From Chthoniobacter flavus (lineage in GTDB: Bacteria > Verrucomicrobiota > Verrucomicrobiia > Chthoniobacterales > Chthoniobacteraceae): a DNA stretch of 64,000 bases. The stretch is from positions 37,499 through 101,498 of the forward strand of contig CAMAUX010000016.1 in the NCBI GenBank assembly GCA_945861435.1, written 5' to 3'. The translations under genes were made by a program, and so were the position numbers. Within the stretch, counting starts at the first letter, position 1. Each line of letters begins with the position of its first letter. Of this stretch, positions 19,250-28,021 are shown piece by piece. The notes under the pieces were generated by a model, which saw nothing but the letters and a program-made list of their open reading frames with translations, was not told the DNA's origin and searched no databases.

Positions 19250-20605
19250 ATGAACCTCGATCGTAGACGCTTTCTGCGCGGACTAGGCGTGAGCCTCGGC
19301 CTGCCCTTTCTGGAATCGGTGGCGCCCCTGCAGAAGGTGCTGGCCGCGGCATCGCCCGCGAAGCTTGCGCTGACGAAGGATGGGCGTCCGATGCGGATGG
19401 CGTTTTTGTACGTTCCCAACGGGGTGAATCTTGCGCGGTGGCGGCCGACGGGCCAGGGGGCGGATTATCAGCTGGGGCCGTCGCTGGAGCCGCTGGCTGG
19501 CTTCAAGAATGAGATGCAGATCCTCTCCGGGCTCGACCAGCAGCATGGGTGGGCGCACGGGGATGGCGGTGGCGACCATGCGCGCGCCAGCGCGACGATC
19601 CTGACCGGGGCGCGTCCGAAGAAGACTTCCGGCGCGGACATTCGGCTGGGGATCTCGGTGGACCAGTTGGCTGCGCGGCATGTTGGCGATCAGACGCGGT
19701 TCAGTTCGCTGGAGCTCTCTTGCGACGGGCCGCGGAAGTCGGGTGGATGCGACTCCGGCTACTCCTGTGCGTATCAATTCAACATTTCGTGGAAGTCGGA
19801 AAACCTTCCCGTGGCTCCGGAAGCGAACCCGCGTCTGCTTTTCGAGCGGCTCTTTGGAAGCGGCACCGGGGCGGAGCGCGAGAAGAACGCGCAAGCGCGG
19901 CGTGCGCGGCAGAAGTCGCTGCTGGATTTTGTGATGGCGGATGCGGAGGTGCTCAAGCGGCAGCTTGGGCGCAATGACCAGCACAAGCTCGACGAGTACC
20001 TCACCGGGGTGCGCGAGATTGAGGGGCGCATCCAGCGTGCGGAGAAATTTGGTCCGCTGCCCGAGCCGGGGCGTGTGGCTCCGGTTGGGATTCCGGAGAG
20101 CTACGAGGAGCACATGAGGTTGATGATGGACCTGCTGGTGCTGGCGTTTCAGACGGACAGCACGCGGATCTCGACGTTCCTGCTCGCGCACGACGGCAGC
20201 AACCGGAACTTCCCACAGGTGGGCGTGAGCGACGGGCATCACAACCTCTCGCATCATCAGGACAAGGCGGAGACGCTGGAGAAGATCGCGAAGATCGACC
20301 AGTTTTACGCCAGCCAGTTTGCCTACTTTCTCCAGAGAATGCGGGAGACGAAGGATGGCGCGGGGAGCCTGCTGGACAACTCGATGGTGGTGTACTGCAG
20401 CGGGCTTGCCGACGGCAACCGGCACTCGCATGACAACCTGCCTGTGATCCTCGCAGGACGTGCTGGCGGCGCGCTGAAAACCGGGCGTCATGTGCACGTG
20501 GGCGAACACACGCCGATGACGAACCTGTACCTGCGGATGCTCGGGATCATGGGCGTTCCCGCGGAACGTTTCGGAGACTCGAGCGGGGTTCTCGCAGCGG
20601 TCTGA
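19250..20605 (+). CDS. DUF1552 family protein, Tat-exported
   Basis: 451 residues. The N-terminus is a twin-arginine signal: LDRRRFLRGLGVSLGLPFLE, with a cleavage region around residue 35. The body matches DUF1552: FLYVPNGVNLARW, LSGLDQQHGWAHGDGGGDHARA, SIDQLAA-like VDQLAARHVGD, and a C-terminal VYCSGLADGNRHSHDNLPVILAG block, in the style of sulfatase-fold (DUF1501-like) proteins. It nearly always accompanies a DUF1592-type cytochrome, as here, suggesting a two-part periplasmic complex. The biochemical function is not established. Confidence 0.88.
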   Translation: MNLDRRRFLRGLGVSLGLPFLESVAPLQKVLAAASPAKLALTKDGRPMRMAFLYVPNGVNLARWRPTGQGADYQLGPSLEPLAGFKNEMQILSGLDQQHGWAHGDGGGDHARASATILTGARPKKTSGADIRLGISVDQLAARHVGDQTRFSSLELSCDGPRKSGGCDSGYSCAYQFNISWKSENLPVAPEANPRLLFERLFGSGTGAEREKNAQARRARQKSLLDFVMADAEVLKRQLGRNDQHKLDEYLTGVREIEGRIQRAEKFGPLPEPGRVAPVGIPESYEEHMRLMMDLLVLAFQTDSTRISTFLLAHDGSNRNFPQVGVSDGHHNLSHHQDKAETLEKIAKIDQFYASQFAYFLQRMRETKDGAGSLLDNSMVVYCSGLADGNRHSHDNLPVILAGRAGGALKTGRHVHVGEHTPMTNLYLRMLGIMGVPAERFGDSSGVLAAV

Positions 20606-20660
20606 GTTTGGTTCCTTGATTGACGTGTGCGGTGTGGCGCGGCACAGGGATGCGCCACCG

Positions 20661-21830
20661 ATGAATTCCGCACCCGTCCACATCACCGCTGCAGAGGTGG
20701 CGTGTGCCCTTGGCAATGATCTGGATTCCTGCGTGCAGGAACTGGGCGCAGGAAGAAGTGCGCTGCGTCCTCTTGGGGAGCTTCTGCCTGAGGCGCATCG
20801 GTGGCGGGAACTGCTTGCGGGCTGGGTGCCGGACCGTGCGTTGTTGTTGGGGCGTCGTTACGGCGCTGCGACGAACCTTGCTGTCCATGTCGCGCGCGCT
20901 GCGGTGAGGCGCGCGGGATGGACGACGGAGGAGTTGAGTGGAGCAGCGCTTTTCGTGGGGACGAGCCGGGGGAATTTCGGTGAGTGGGTGGGAGCATGGA
21001 AGGCGCGCCGGCCGGTGGCGCTCTTTCACGCGAGCAATCAGCTTCACAGCGAGATTGCGGCAGCGGTCAGTATTGAGCTCGGGATCCGCGGCCCGTGGCA
21101 GGTGCTTTCCAATGGATGCGCATCCGGTCTGGACGCACTTGGATGGGCTGCGCGGGAATTGCAGGCGGGGGCTTGTCGGCGTGTGCTCGCTGTGGCGGTA
21201 GAGCTGCCGCTGGTGGGGGAACTGTTGGATGCGTTTGGAGACACCGGGGCGTTGAGCCGGAGCAACTGCAATGATCCGTATGCGTCGCAAACCGACGGCT
21301 TCCTTCCGGGCGAGGGCGCGGCTGCGGTGACGCTTGAGGCTGCTCCGGAGCGGGCTTGGTGCGGTGTGGAGGGGTATGCAGTGACGAGCGATGCGTATGA
21401 CTCTGTGGCGGTGCCTGCGGATGGCGGGGCGCTTGCGGAGTGCATGCAGCGGAGTGTCGCGGCTTCGGAAGCGGCTGTGGTGGCGGTTTGTCCGCACGCC
21501 AACGGGACCCGTGCGAATGCGGAGTCGGAGCGTGCGGCACTCGCTTTGTTGGGTGGTGAGGTGGGGGGGGTGGTGTGTCTGAAACCCTTCATGGGGCATG
21601 CGCTTGGTGCGGGCGGGTTGGTGGAGGCGGCGTTGCTTGCGCGCTGTCTGCGCGACGGGATGCTGCCGCCGAATCTCCCCGGCGCGACGAGGGTGGACAT
21701 GCCGGGCGATCGCAGCGCGGGGCGTGCGCCTTTGAAGGCGGGGGATGGGGTGCTGAAGGTGAGCACTGCGATGGGCGGACACAACGCGTCGCTGGTGCTG
21801 CGGGCTCTTCGGTCTTCCGTGCCGGATTAG
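20661..21830 (+). CDS. Beta-ketoacyl synthase family protein
   Basis: 389 residues from ATG 20661; the frame opens earlier, but homology begins here. Thiolase-fold condensing enzyme with the KAS triad: C153 in SNGCASGLDALGWA, His near 278 in VCPHANGTRANAES and His near 312 in KPFMGHALGAGGLVEAALLA. The first histidine block has CPHANGT rather than the common HGTGT, so it is a divergent KAS-II/FabF-like protein. No acyl carrier protein or ketoreductase lies nearby, and its product is unknown. Its last four bases overlap the end of the convergent histidine kinase gene. Confidence 0.82.
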   Translation: MNSAPVHITAAEVACALGNDLDSCVQELGAGRSALRPLGELLPEAHRWRELLAGWVPDRALLLGRRYGAATNLAVHVARAAVRRAGWTTEELSGAALFVGTSRGNFGEWVGAWKARRPVALFHASNQLHSEIAAAVSIELGIRGPWQVLSNGCASGLDALGWAARELQAGACRRVLAVAVELPLVGELLDAFGDTGALSRSNCNDPYASQTDGFLPGEGAAAVTLEAAPERAWCGVEGYAVTSDAYDSVAVPADGGALAECMQRSVAASEAAVVAVCPHANGTRANAESERAALALLGGEVGGVVCLKPFMGHALGAGGLVEAALLARCLRDGMLPPNLPGATRVDMPGDRSAGRAPLKAGDGVLKVSTAMGGHNASLVLRALRSSVPD

Positions 21831-23449
21831 GCCTTGGATCCGGGATCCCCGGGTTGCAGGACGATGGACACCTCGAGTCCACCCCCGGGACGGTTGCGGG
21901 CATGCACCGTCCCGCCACAGGCTTCCACACAGCTTTTGACGATGGCGAGACCGAGGCCCGTGCCGCCCGTTTCGCGGGTGCGCGCGGCTTCGGGGCGGTA
22001 GAAGGGTTCAAAGAGGCGCGGCAGGCTGGGCTCGGGGACGCCGGGGCCCGAGTCGGTGACGCGGAGGACGAGGATGTTTTTTTCGCGCGTTGCGGAAACG
22101 GTGATGGGGCCTGCGTGACCGGCATAGCGGACGGCATTGCGGACGAGGTTGCCGAGTGCGCGGGCGAGGAGGTCGGTGTCGGCCTGCGCACAGGCGTCCG
22201 GGGCGATCTGAGTGGTGACGACGGCGGGTGGGGGCGCTTCCGTGTGGAGGATGCGCTCGACGAGGTCGGTGAGTAGGACGGGGTGCAGGGTGACTGCGCG
22301 CAGTTCAGCCTTGGTGAAGGAGAGGAGTTCGCCCAGAAGGTTGGACATGTGGCGGACCTCCTCGCGGACGTCCTCGACATAGGAGCGCTGGCGTTCGTCG
22401 CCGCGTTGTTCGAGGACGGCGAGGGCCATCTCCATCCGGGCGAGCGGGGATCCGATCTCGTGGGCGATGTCGCCGAGGAACCGTTTCTGTCCCGTGACGA
22501 ATTCCTGAAGGCGGACGGACATGTGGTTGAGGGAGGCGCTGAGTTGTCCGAGTTCGTCGGAGCGGCTCGTGTCGAGGTGCGTGTTGAATTGGCCCTCCGC
22601 GATGCGGGTGGCTGCGTTGTTCATCTGCCTCAGCGAACCCGTGATGCCGCGTACAAGCGGGATCCAGAACAGGAGGGAGCATACGAGGACGCCGATGGCG
22701 CCGGCGACCCATGGGGTGAATTCGAAGAGCAGTCCGCCGCTGCCAAGAGAGGGCGCCACCACGAGAAGAGTGGCTGGCATCGGCGGTCTGTTTGGGCCTG
22801 CGGAGACTGGGATGCGCGCGCCAATCCAGTATTCAAGCGGCTCCCCGGCCCTGAGAATGAACTTTTGAAAGTTCCCCGGTGGGATTTGTGGGGGCTGGGT
22901 TCTGGGGCCTGCGGGATCGCGGGGCTCGGCATCTTCGGCGCGTGGTCCATGTGGTGGGCGTTCCTGACGCTCGCGAGGAGGGCGTCCTTGTTCGTCCCGG
23001 GGAGGTGGCGGTTCGCCCTCGGGTCTTGGTCTTGGGCGGTCCGGCTGGCCGTTCGGCCCCGGGTGTGGTCTTTCCGGAGGGCGTCCTTCGCGCAGCTTGG
23101 AGCGAACCTCCTCGGGGAGGTCCGGGATGGAGCCGGCCATGAGGGTGCCGTTGTTTTCGACGAGCGCGACGCGCAGTTGTCCGTTCTGGGTGAAGTGTTC
23201 GAGGGCGGCGTTCCACTGGGAGCGCGGCTGGTTCTGGGTTTGGAGGATGATGAGTTCCGCGATGGACTGGACGCGTTCGCCGGCGCGGCCTGCGAGCAGG
23301 GAGTCGAGGCCGAAACGGAGTTGAACGCGTGCGATGGCGAATGCCACGAGTGCGAGCACCAGCAGGTTGGCGCAGAACCAAAGGAGGATCTTGGCCGAAA
23401 GCGAGAAGCGCACGTGCTGTGCTGTTGGGTGGGCTTTCCCCTCAGGCAT
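21827..23449 (-). CDS. Sensor histidine kinase (CpxA-like) with Pro/Arg-rich sensor region
   Basis: 540 residues. Transmembrane segments at about 20-42 and 245-267 enclose a periplasmic region whose residues 121-190 are a very proline-, arginine- and glutamate-rich linker (for example EGEPPPPRDEQGRPPRERQ). HAMP follows (268-315), then HisKA with H330 in GDIAHEIGSPLARMEMALA and a HATPase domain with NLVRNAVRYA, DSGPGVPE and GGTGLGLAIVKS. The start ATG overlaps the end of the response regulator gene by eight bases. The HEIGSPLAR box and two-TM layout are CpxA-like. The low-complexity sensor segment resembles the composition of the divergent repeat protein. Confidence 0.92.
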   Translation of the reverse strand: MPEGKAHPTAQHVRFSLSAKILLWFCANLLVLALVAFAIARVQLRFGLDSLLAGRAGERVQSIAELIILQTQNQPRSQWNAALEHFTQNGQLRVALVENNGTLMAGSIPDLPEEVRSKLREGRPPERPHPGPNGQPDRPRPRPEGEPPPPRDEQGRPPRERQERPPHGPRAEDAEPRDPAGPRTQPPQIPPGNFQKFILRAGEPLEYWIGARIPVSAGPNRPPMPATLLVVAPSLGSGGLLFEFTPWVAGAIGVLVCSLLFWIPLVRGITGSLRQMNNAATRIAEGQFNTHLDTSRSDELGQLSASLNHMSVRLQEFVTGQKRFLGDIAHEIGSPLARMEMALAVLEQRGDERQRSYVEDVREEVRHMSNLLGELLSFTKAELRAVTLHPVLLTDLVERILHTEAPPPAVVTTQIAPDACAQADTDLLARALGNLVRNAVRYAGHAGPITVSATREKNILVLRVTDSGPGVPEPSLPRLFEPFYRPEAARTRETGGTGLGLAIVKSCVEACGGTVHARNRPGGGLEVSIVLQPGDPGSKA

Positions 23450-24173
23450 GCTCGGTCTCGGGGTTGATGAGCATGTAGCCGGCGCTACGCACGGTGCGGA
23501 TGAAGTGAGGGGTCTTCGCGTCGTCGCCGAGCTTCTTGCGCAGCGCGGAGATGTGCACGTCGATGGAGCGGTCGAACACCTCGTAGTCGCGCTCGCGGAT
23601 TTGTTCGAGAAGCTGGTCGCGGGTTTTGATCCTGCCCTTGGCGCGGGCGAGGACAAGGAGGAGGTCGAATTCCACCGGCGTGAGCGTCAGGGGGTGGTCT
23701 GCGAGTGAGGCGACGCGGGCCTCGGGATTGATGCGGAGCTTGCCCACGACGATTTCCGCCTCCGGTGCGTCCTTGGCACCGGCTCGGGTGGAGCGGCGCA
23801 TCACGGCCCGCAGGCGTGCGAGCAGTTCGCGGGTGGAGAAGGTTTTTGGGAGGAAATCATCGGCGCCGAGTTCGAGGCCGACGATGCGGTCCGCCTCATC
23901 GCCGCGCGCGGTGAGCATGAGGACGGGCACGTCGCTTTGGCGGCGGATTTGTTTGAGCACCTCGAAGCCGTCCATCCCAGGCAGCATGAGGTCGAGGATG
24001 AGGGCGTGCCACGTTTCGGCGAGTGCAACCTCGACGCCTTCGCTGCCGCTGTGGACCGCGCGCACATGGTAGCCGAACGGGGCGAGGTAATCGGTGATGA
24101 GTCTGCAGAGTTTACGGTCGTCGTCGATGACGAGCAGGCGCTGGGCGCCGTCGTTGGGGCTGTGCGCGGTCAT
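23442..24173 (-). CDS. OmpR/CpxR-type response regulator
   Basis: 243 residues. Receiver domain with DDD near 17-19, phospho-acceptor D61 in LILDLMLPGMDGFEVL and the switch T/K in MLTARGDEAD and FLPKTF; C-terminal winged helix of the OmpR type (LTLTPVEFDLLLVLARAKG, RSIDVHISALRKKLGDD, IRTVRSAGYML). It is the first gene of a two-gene unit with the overlapping kinase. Its likely binding sites are the direct repeats in the divergent promoter region just upstream. Confidence 0.94.
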   Translation of the reverse strand: MTAHSPNDGAQRLLVIDDDRKLCRLITDYLAPFGYHVRAVHSGSEGVEVALAETWHALILDLMLPGMDGFEVLKQIRRQSDVPVLMLTARGDEADRIVGLELGADDFLPKTFSTRELLARLRAVMRRSTRAGAKDAPEAEIVVGKLRINPEARVASLADHPLTLTPVEFDLLLVLARAKGRIKTRDQLLEQIRERDYEVFDRSIDVHISALRKKLGDDAKTPHFIRTVRSAGYMLINPETEHA

Positions 24174-24218
24174 GGCTGATCGGGGAGTCTAAGGGAACGG
24201 GGCGTGCCCTTGTTTTTC

Positions 24219-24267
24219 TTTACACTCTCTTAACAACTTTCGGCGGCATTTCGATGAGCTCTTAACA
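24219..24267. promoter_or_regulatory. Putative OmpR-type operator: TTWACA direct repeats
   Basis: Within the 139-base divergent region between the response regulator and the repeat-protein gene are TTTACA (24219), TTAACA (24230) and TTAACA (24262), all in one orientation. The first two are 11 bases apart and the third lies 32 bases beyond the second, about three helical turns. Such direct half-sites at one-turn spacing are the usual target of OmpR-family regulators. The nine-base string CTCTTAACA occurs at 24227 and 24259. Binding is inferred. Confidence 0.5.
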
Positions 24268-24312
24268 CGGGTCTCTTTTCATGGCGATCTACAGATCATT
24301 CTTCCATTCATC

Positions 24313-25026
24313 ATGAAGTCCCCCGTCATTTTTTCGTTGTCGCTTCTTTCCAGTGTAGGTTTTGCGCTGTCTACAGATGCCGGTCCTGAGCCGCGGGGCG
24401 AGTGCCCTTCTGAGAAACATGGGCACCATGGCGGGCATGGCAGGCACCACAGGCATAGACACCACGGAGCACCATGGATGCGCGGGCCGCGTGGACCACA
24501 GGGTCCGCAGGAGGGGATGCCGCACGGAACGCCGTGGATGCGCGGGCCACGCGGACCGCAGGGTCCGCAGGAGGGGATGCCGCACGGAGCGCCGTGGATG
24601 CGCGGGCCACGCGGACCGCAGGGTCCGCAGGAGGGGATGCAGCACGGAGCGCCGTGGATGCGGGGACCTCGTGGACCGCAGGGTCCGCAGGAGGGGATGC
24701 CGCACGGGCCCGGTCGTCCGCCTGAAGGTGCGCGTCCTGAAGAGCGCCGTGAGCGGGGTCCGCGCGAGGGAGTAAAGAATGGGCCTGATCGTCCGCCTGA
24801 AGGTGCGCGTCCTGAAGAGCGCCGTGAGCGGGGTCCGCGGGAGGGAGTGCAGAACGGGCCTGATCGTCCGCCTGAAGGTGCGCGTCCTGAAGAGCGCCGT
24901 GAGCGGGGTCCGCGCGAGGGAGTGAAGAATGGGCCTGATCGTCCGCCTGAAGGTGCGCGTCCTGAAGAGCGCCCTTCGGAGCGGGGTGAACGGATTCCGC
25001 GCGAGGGTGAGCCGCGGCCGCTTTGA
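24313..25026 (+). CDS. Secreted Gly/Pro/Arg-rich tandem-repeat protein
   Basis: 237 residues with a signal peptide (KSPVIFSLSLLSSVGFALS). A His-rich segment (GHHGGHGRHHRHRHHG) comes first, then four 20-residue repeats of the form APWMRGPRGPQGPQEGMPHG with collagen-like GPx triplets, then four 25-residue repeats beginning RPPEGARPEERRERGPREG. No folded domain is evident. It lies divergent from a CpxAR-like system, the place where CpxP-type accessory genes sit in enterobacteria, but there is no CpxP homology. The His-rich part suggests metal binding. No Shine-Dalgarno precedes the ATG. A reverse-strand open frame across the same repeats is considered a by-product. Confidence 0.7.
   Translation: MKSPVIFSLSLLSSVGFALSTDAGPEPRGECPSEKHGHHGGHGRHHRHRHHGAPWMRGPRGPQGPQEGMPHGTPWMRGPRGPQGPQEGMPHGAPWMRGPRGPQGPQEGMQHGAPWMRGPRGPQGPQEGMPHGPGRPPEGARPEERRERGPREGVKNGPDRPPEGARPEERRERGPREGVQNGPDRPPEGARPEERRERGPREGVKNGPDRPPEGARPEERPSERGERIPREGEPRPL
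24466..24705 (+). repeat. Four tandem 60-bp repeats
   Basis: Four copies of a 60-base unit, each coding 20 residues with WMRGPRGPQGPQEGM as core. Copies differ by only a few bases, so the array has expanded or been homogenised recently. Confidence 0.9.
24706..25005 (+). repeat. Four tandem 75-bp repeats
   Basis: Units begin at 24706, 24781, 24856 and 24931; each codes 25 residues starting GP(D/G)RPPEGARPEERRERGP. Units 1-3 differ at very few positions; unit 4 diverges after about 50 bases. Directly follows the 60-bp array. Confidence 0.9.
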
Positions 25027-25143
25027 TTGGTTCTGATCCCTTCGTGCGCGATTCGATGGGAGGAGACTGCGGTCGCGAAAAAGGTGCCGATGAGGGGACG
25101 TTTGGTCCGGATGAGCGACGAGGTGGCGGATTTCTTCTTCGAA

Positions 25144-26430
25144 CTAATCCGCGGAAGCCTTGAGTTCGTAGGTGCCCGCGTCGAGGGACATCATGTTGGC
25201 GAGTTTCCGTGCCTTGAATTCCTCCACGACGGATCCGTCGCTCTGGTAAATGCGAAGGGTTTTTGGGCCGTCGGAGACCATGACAGCCCACTTGAGGTTG
25301 GTGGATGAGGTGACGCCGCGCAGGGGGAGTCCTTCTGCGTCTAGAAGCAGTGCACCCATGGGATCGATGCCGAGCCGGACATAGCGTTCGTGGACGGCGT
25401 CTTTGAAGAGGGGGTTTGGGAGAAGGCGCACCCGGAACTTCTGTTCTGGTTTAGGGGGTTTCTCGGTGCCGAGGAACGGAACTGCTGCAGCGAAGGTGCC
25501 GCTGGGTCTGATGGTGCGGGAGAAGAAGACCTTCCATTGAGAGGAGCCGTCGGGATTGGGGTCTCCCTCGAGGGCGAGACCGCGCACGGTTTCCGAGGAG
25601 GCATCGCGTGCGAGTAGGTAGATGGCTTCGCGATCGGAGCACGCGACGATCTGTGTGGGCTGCGGATCTTCAGCAGGGATGGTGAGTCTGCGGAGGAGTT
25701 CGTTTGCGCTGGAGAACTGCTTCACCTCGGTCCCTGCCTTTGTTGCGTCGATGACCCAGACGGTGCGATCGCGTCCACGGAAGGCGGCGATGATTTTTTC
25801 GGTTCCTGGAATCGGCGCCAGAGAGGAGCCGGTGGGTTCACGGAGATTGTTGCCGTCCGCAGTGAGCGGTTCACGCAGACGGATTTCGCCGGGGGCGGAT
25901 TCCGGATTCTGAAGGATGGGGATGTTGAGCGGGCGGGTCTCGCCTTCGCGTGTGCAGCGCAGGTCGGCGCTTTCGTTGGTGACGGTGCGTGCGCGAGCGA
26001 TGAGGTCGCCCTCTGGGCTGAGGAGGAGGGAGGAGACTTCGCGGATGCGTGGGAAGTCGTCCTCGGAGATCCAGTCGTTGCAGTGGAAGGCGACGCCGTC
26101 GACTTCGATGTCGCCGACGGTGTAGCCGCGGACGGAGTATTTACCGGGAGGGAGGAGTTGGCCGGCGTCGTTCTTGCCGTCCCATGAGGTGATGAGGCCG
26201 TTGAGTCCGACGACGAAGTCTTTATCGGTGGCTTCGGCGCAGAGGGAGCGGACAAGGGCGCCGGACTTGTCGTAGACGCCGAGGCTGATGGTCCCCTTCA
26301 TGGGGGGAGGCAGGAAGGTAATTTTGACCTCCGTGTCGGCTGCGATGAGCGCGGTTGCAGCGTTTGCGCCGGCGAGGGCGATCGCGGCCATGGTGCGCAG
26401 GAGGCGAGGCAGTGCGGGCGGGGTGGGCAC
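25144..26430 (-). CDS. Exported protein with FlgD-Ig-like domain
   Basis: 428 residues. An N-terminal hydrophobic export signal (MAAIALAGANAATALIA, cleavage near AADTE). Residues about 35-110 fit a FlgD Ig-like fold: GTISLGVYDKSGALVRSL, then WDGKNDAGQLLPPGKYSVRGY. The rest is beta-rich with repeated DR..I.LLA-type strands that could form a propeller, but I cannot assign it. It follows the GH57 gene on the same strand after only four bases, so the two are likely co-transcribed. Function unknown. Confidence 0.65.
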   Translation of the reverse strand: MPTPPALPRLLRTMAAIALAGANAATALIAADTEVKITFLPPPMKGTISLGVYDKSGALVRSLCAEATDKDFVVGLNGLITSWDGKNDAGQLLPPGKYSVRGYTVGDIEVDGVAFHCNDWISEDDFPRIREVSSLLLSPEGDLIARARTVTNESADLRCTREGETRPLNIPILQNPESAPGEIRLREPLTADGNNLREPTGSSLAPIPGTEKIIAAFRGRDRTVWVIDATKAGTEVKQFSSANELLRRLTIPAEDPQPTQIVACSDREAIYLLARDASSETVRGLALEGDPNPDGSSQWKVFFSRTIRPSGTFAAAVPFLGTEKPPKPEQKFRVRLLPNPLFKDAVHERYVRLGIDPMGALLLDAEGLPLRGVTSSTNLKWAVMVSDGPKTLRIYQSDGSVVEEFKARKLANMMSLDAGTYELKASAD

Positions 26431-26434
26431 GCCG

Positions 26435-28021
26435 TTACAGATAATGGCGCCAGTTGAGATTTGGAAACAGATTATCGCGCCACTCGCAGTTGGCTAGGAA
26501 GGCCTCGTCGATCCGGTCGGCTTCGAGTTGCTCGTGGAGGTGGTGGAAGCGCAGGAGGTGGTCCTTGGTGCGCTTGGTGGCATAGGCGCGTGCGGTGCCT
26601 GTTTTCATGAGGAACGCCCAGTCGCTGGCCTGTGCGAGGAGGAGTTCGCGGGCGAGTTGGGCGAGGGTGCGTTCGACGAGCGGGGAGGTGGTCTGGGCAT
26701 GGGCGCGCGCCATTTCGGTCATGCGGCGTGCGGCGGCGTGGAGATGGGGGTAGATCCACGCGTTGGATTCATCGAGCCAGACTTCCCAATATCCCTTGTG
26801 GCCCCAGCTGGAGGCCGAGGGAGCCACGAGCTGGAGGGTGTCGTGCTGGCGCAGGTATTCGCCAGGGGTGGTGAGGCGGAACTCTTGCTGGTCGTGGACG
26901 GCTTTGCGGATGAAGAGTTCGATGAACTCCGGGCCCTCAAACCACCAGTGACCGAAGAGTTCGGCATCGAAGGGGCTGACAACGATGGGTGGCATGTTCA
27001 TGTGGGCGCGCAGGTTGGCGATCTGCGCGGCGCGGCTGGCCATGAAGTGGCCCGCATGATGATCGACGGCGCCCATGGCCCATGGGCGGTGGTAGAGTTC
27101 CTTGGCACCTTGACGGCCGGTGACGCGGTGGTACTTGAGCCCGGTGAACCTGCGGGTTTGGGCGTCGGGAAGGAAGTCGCGGAGGTAATCGAGAGAGAGG
27201 TCGAAGCCGATGTCGCGGTAGAAGTCGCGGTAGGCGGGATCGCCCGGATAGCCTTCTTCGGCGCTCCAGACTTGGCGGCTGGAGTCGCGGTCGCGTGCGA
27301 AGGCGGCGGGGCCGGCAGGGGTGAAGCAGGGGGCGTAGATGGCGTAGCGCGGGCGCGGGTTGCCGAACATGAGCCCGTGGGAGTCGAGGACGAACCAGCG
27401 GAGGTTTGCTTCCTGCAGAACCTCGCCGAGGCTTGCGACGTAGGCGCACTCGGGGAGCCAGATGCCGCGCGGGTCGCGTCCGAAGTGGGCGCGGTAGTCA
27501 TCGCAGGCGATGAGGATCTGTGCGCGCACGGCTTCGCGGAAGTTCTCCATGAGGGGGAGAAACCCGTGGGTGGCGGCGCAGGTGATGATCTCGAGGAAGC
27601 CGAGGTTTTGGAGTTGGGCGAAGGCGCCGACCAGATCGCGCTTCCATCGTTCGTGGTAGGCGTGGTGCATGCGGCCCAGGCGCTCGAGGTAGAAGGCGGC
27701 GATCTCCGATGCCTGCGGGTCTCCGGCGGTGCGCTGGATCTCGCGGCGTGCGAGTTCGAGGGAGCGTTCGAGGTAGCGGCTGTAGCGGCCCTGTAGGAGG
27801 GGGTCGCGCAGCATGTGGCAGAGAGTTGGCGTGAGTGAGAGGGTGAGCTGGAAAGGAATCTTGTCGTCCACCATGCGCCAGAGTGCCTCGAGCAGGGGCA
27901 GGTAGGTTTCGGTGATGGCTTCGTAGAGCCAGTCTTCTTCTAGGAAGTCCTCGTGTTCGGGGTGGCGCACGTAAGGGAGGTGCGCGTGAAGGAGGAGTGC
28001 GAGGTATCCGTAGTCAGCCAT
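26435..28021 (-). CDS. GH57 family 1,4-alpha-glucan branching enzyme (DUF1957 type)
   Basis: 528 residues. N-terminus LALLLHAHLPYVRHPEHEDFLEEDWLYEAI is the hallmark of GH57 branching enzymes. Further conserved blocks: ITCAATHGFLPLM (conserved H), DPRGIWLPECAY with the probable nucleophile E, YHRVTGR, and PIVVSPFDAELFGHWWFEGPEF with the catalytic D. The C-terminal helical domain (DUF1957) with SSWGHKGYWEVWLDESNAWIY is complete. It would introduce alpha-1,6 branches into glycogen; glgX in the same window supports a glycogen pathway. Confidence 0.92.
   Translation of the reverse strand: MADYGYLALLLHAHLPYVRHPEHEDFLEEDWLYEAITETYLPLLEALWRMVDDKIPFQLTLSLTPTLCHMLRDPLLQGRYSRYLERSLELARREIQRTAGDPQASEIAAFYLERLGRMHHAYHERWKRDLVGAFAQLQNLGFLEIITCAATHGFLPLMENFREAVRAQILIACDDYRAHFGRDPRGIWLPECAYVASLGEVLQEANLRWFVLDSHGLMFGNPRPRYAIYAPCFTPAGPAAFARDRDSSRQVWSAEEGYPGDPAYRDFYRDIGFDLSLDYLRDFLPDAQTRRFTGLKYHRVTGRQGAKELYHRPWAMGAVDHHAGHFMASRAAQIANLRAHMNMPPIVVSPFDAELFGHWWFEGPEFIELFIRKAVHDQQEFRLTTPGEYLRQHDTLQLVAPSASSWGHKGYWEVWLDESNAWIYPHLHAAARRMTEMARAHAQTTSPLVERTLAQLARELLLAQASDWAFLMKTGTARAYATKRTKDHLLRFHHLHEQLEADRIDEAFLANCEWRDNLFPNLNWRHYL

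Noticed and set aside
24466..25005. CRISPR-like array
   Set aside because: Repeats are contiguous without variable spacers and keep the reading frame.
24371..25291. Reverse-strand open frame across the tandem repeats
   Set aside because: The forward frame has a signal peptide and a sensible position; the reverse one starts outside any homology.
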